From positions 1-64,000 of the forward strand of contig JBLICU010000005.1 of NCBI GenBank assembly GCA_047632435.1: a stretch of 64,000 nt of DNA, given 5' to 3'. The notes below the pieces were generated by a model. That model ran no database searches. It saw only the letters and a list, made by a program, of their open reading frames with translations, and had not been told where the DNA came from. Below are positions 62,311 to 64,000 of this stretch, piece after piece. Numbering within the stretch: the stretch's first letter is position 1; each line of letters opens with the position of its first letter. The stretch comes from JAMZMI01 sp047632435 (GTDB lineage Bacteria > Bacteroidota > Bacteroidia > Cytophagales > Cyclobacteriaceae). The position numbers and the translations under genes were made by a program.

Positions 62311-64000
62311 ATGAAACACTTATTCTACTCTTTTCTACAATTGAAATCAAGTAAGCAAATTCAGAAGACCATTATGGTTTTTGTTTTAACACTTCTCTGT
62401 GGAAGCACATTCGCCCAGACGATCTCCATTCAGGGTGTTCTTCGCGATCCCAACGGACGATCTGTGGACGATGGATCTTACAGTGTTACCTTCAAAATCT
62501 ATGATGCTGCAACAGGAGGCTCTACACTATGGACAGACACCTATACCAGTTTGCAGACCAAGCATGGAGTATTTCAAGCCAATTTAGGTGAGCAAACCTC
62601 ATTAGATGGTTTGGGATTTGATACACAGTATTTCGTAGGAGTAACAGTAGAGGCATATGCTGAAATGACGCCAAGGATTGCTTTAACAATCTATCCATAT
62701 GCGAAAGCGATTCTTGGTCAAGATAATAAGTTCCCTTCCGTAGGAAATGTAGAAATGGCCACTGACGACTTCATCATTCATGAAGGAGAATTGAGATTAG
62801 CAGGAGCAGGTGGTAGAATATTATTCAATGACGGTACATCACTAAACACTGCTAATTTCGGCGGTCCAGCAGGCTCACTGCTCAATTCTTCTAATGTTAA
62901 CATAAATGCGGACAATATCGCCGACTTTTCAGGAGCAATCAATTTTCAGACACGTGGAACCACTAGAGCTTCGATTGCAAATAATGGAAATGCAACTTTC
63001 AATGGATCAATAAATGCTGCATTTGGAATTTCGTCAGGAACTTACAATACCAGTATAGGATCAATAAATTTATATGGACCTGATGCTGCTTCTGCTTCTG
63101 GTGGTCAATTAAATCTTTATACAAGCGACACACGGGCTACAGAAAAATGGTATATGCAACCGGTTGAAAACAATTTGATTCTCGGTCATGAAACAGGAGG
63201 AGCATTCCCCACTGTTGCAACTTTTAGTTCAGCAGGCACTACGTTAGCAGGTACTACTGTAATTGATGCATTGACTGTTTCATCAAGTACTACATTATCA
63301 GGTACTACTGTAACTGATGCCTTGACAGTTTCATCAGGTACATTAACAGTTTCGTCAGGTTCGGTGGCAGTTGGTTCAAATTTTTCTGTTTCAGACAATG
63401 TTATATCAGCAGGAACATCCAATACGACCAAAGGTATATTACAATTATATGGTTCTAATGGAGCAACCGGTGGCCAAGCAAATTTTTACACAAATGCAGG
63501 ACAGGCTGTCTCAAAATGGTTTTTGGAAACCAATGAAAATGATTTCGCGATAGGTCACGAAAACGCAGGATCATTCCCTATTTCCGCATATTTTGATTCG
63601 AGTGGTAGTATTGGTATAGGAGATGATACACCTACTGAAGGCAGACTTGTTGTAAAAGGTTTAGGCGTAGGAGGTACCGTAAGTTTGCTTTCATATTTAG
63701 AGGGTGCTGGTGCTGGAAATACTCCAATTCCGAGTTTCTCGAGCGCTTTTGGTATTTATGCCGATGGAGGTGTTGTAAGTGAAGCTGGTTTTTACGTTAT
63801 TTCTGATAAGAGGGTAAAAGAAATACAACGGAGGACAAATACGAGTGAGGATTTAGATGTATTCAGTAAATTAAACGTGACGGATTATGAATTTATCGAT
63901 AAAGTTCAACACGGTGATAAAAAAGAGAAGAAGCTAATAGCTCAAGAAGTAAGAGCCGTTTACCCACAAGCAGTATCATTAAGTAAAGGAATTGTCCCGG
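62311..64000 (+). CDS. Large secreted repeat protein entering a peptidase S74 (intramolecular chaperone) domain, partial
   Basis: An open frame from ATG at 62311 to the window edge (563 codons, no stop), so the C-terminus is missing. The signal peptide ends GSTFAQT near residue 39. Next comes a fibre-base-like domain (ISIQGVLRDPNGRSVDDGSY, YPYAKAILGQ). Two copies of a roughly 60-residue unit follow (LYG...GGQ.N.YT...A..KW....EN....GHE..G.FP..A.F), separated by Thr/Ser-rich strands (SGTTVTDALTV). From about residue 490 the text VISDKRVKEIQRRTN, LNVTDYEFIDK and KLIAQEVRAVYPQAV matches the S74 domain that trims trimeric tail-spike and surface fibres. It is therefore a probable self-processing trimeric surface adhesin. 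Confidence 0.85.
   Translation, partial: MKHLFYSFLQLKSSKQIQKTIMVFVLTLLCGSTFAQTISIQGVLRDPNGRSVDDGSYSVTFKIYDAATGGSTLWTDTYTSLQTKHGVFQANLGEQTSLDGLGFDTQYFVGVTVEAYAEMTPRIALTIYPYAKAILGQDNKFPSVGNVEMATDDFIIHEGELRLAGAGGRILFNDGTSLNTANFGGPAGSLLNSSNVNINADNIADFSGAINFQTRGTTRASIANNGNATFNGSINAAFGISSGTYNTSIGSINLYGPDAASASGGQLNLYTSDTRATEKWYMQPVENNLILGHETGGAFPTVATFSSAGTTLAGTTVIDALTVSSSTTLSGTTVTDALTVSSGTLTVSSGSVAVGSNFSVSDNVISAGTSNTTKGILQLYGSNGATGGQANFYTNAGQAVSKWFLETNENDFAIGHENAGSFPISAYFDSSGSIGIGDDTPTEGRLVVKGLGVGGTVSLLSYLEGAGAGNTPIPSFSSAFGIYADGGVVSEAGFYVISDKRVKEIQRRTNTSEDLDVFSKLNVTDYEFIDKVQHGDKKEKKLIAQEVRAVYPQAVSLSKGIVP

Overview
The window reads as chromosomal DNA of a marine-type Bacteroidota, most likely of the order Cytophagales. 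The signs are a SusC/SusD pair with a one-component hybrid sensor, type IX secretion C-terminal sorting domains, a GldA/F/G-like ABC operon, 7TMR-DISM hybrid kinases, DUF2807, DUF4340 and DUF819 proteins, few Shine-Dalgarno sites, TAnnTTTG -7 elements and several probable TTG starts. Genus cannot be fixed from the sequence alone.

Layout. 1-9.2 kb is mostly housekeeping: a partial gene at the left edge, an SNF-type Na+ symporter, an NhaC-type antiporter, two lysine-pathway genes (dapD, lysA) separated by a TPR lipoprotein, and a glycosyltransferase. 9.3-13.2 kb is a four-gene ferrous iron operon: a DtxR/MntR-type regulator behind a 10-bp palindrome, a membrane-anchored DtxR-FeoA fusion, and FeoB split into a GTPase protein and a membrane protein. 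A decayed mobile-element gene fragment (DUF6371-like) follows at 13.26-13.52 kb.

13.7-34.4 kb is one polysaccharide utilisation locus. A hybrid two-component regulator (30.3-34.4 kb) faces a long minus-strand operon: SusC, SusD, a surface lipoprotein, an intercistronic hairpin, a beta-helix lipoprotein, a DNRLRE/sialate-O-acetylesterase-like protein, two more beta-helix proteins (one with two DNRLRE domains) and a GH2 enzyme with a glucuronidase-type N-x-K motif. The most economical reading is import and degradation of an acylated, uronic-acid-containing polysaccharide, with the three paralogous beta-helix proteins as unassigned lyase or hydrolase candidates. The regulator's receiver domain lacks its phosphoacceptor Asp.

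34.7-35 kb carries tRNA-Arg(UCU) and tRNA-Ser(GCU). 35.2-49.6 kb is ordinary core: BatB/BatC, thiolase, a MORN/YwqK protein, purC, a STAS protein, RNase Z, YhhQ, SdpI-like, an orphan LolD-like ATPase, DUF819, a NUDIX hydrolase, a TPR lipoprotein and DUF2807. 49.6-58 kb holds a thioredoxin-like protein, a higBA module whose toxin gene is frameshifted, the Gld-like ABC operon, an overlapping trio (stand-alone E2-type acyltransferase, group III truncated haemoglobin, cupin) and a secreted amidohydrolase.

58.2-64 kb holds a 7TMR-DISM hybrid kinase, a degraded duplicate of its 5' end plus upstream region, and a large secreted repeat protein entering an S74 chaperone domain, which runs off the right edge.
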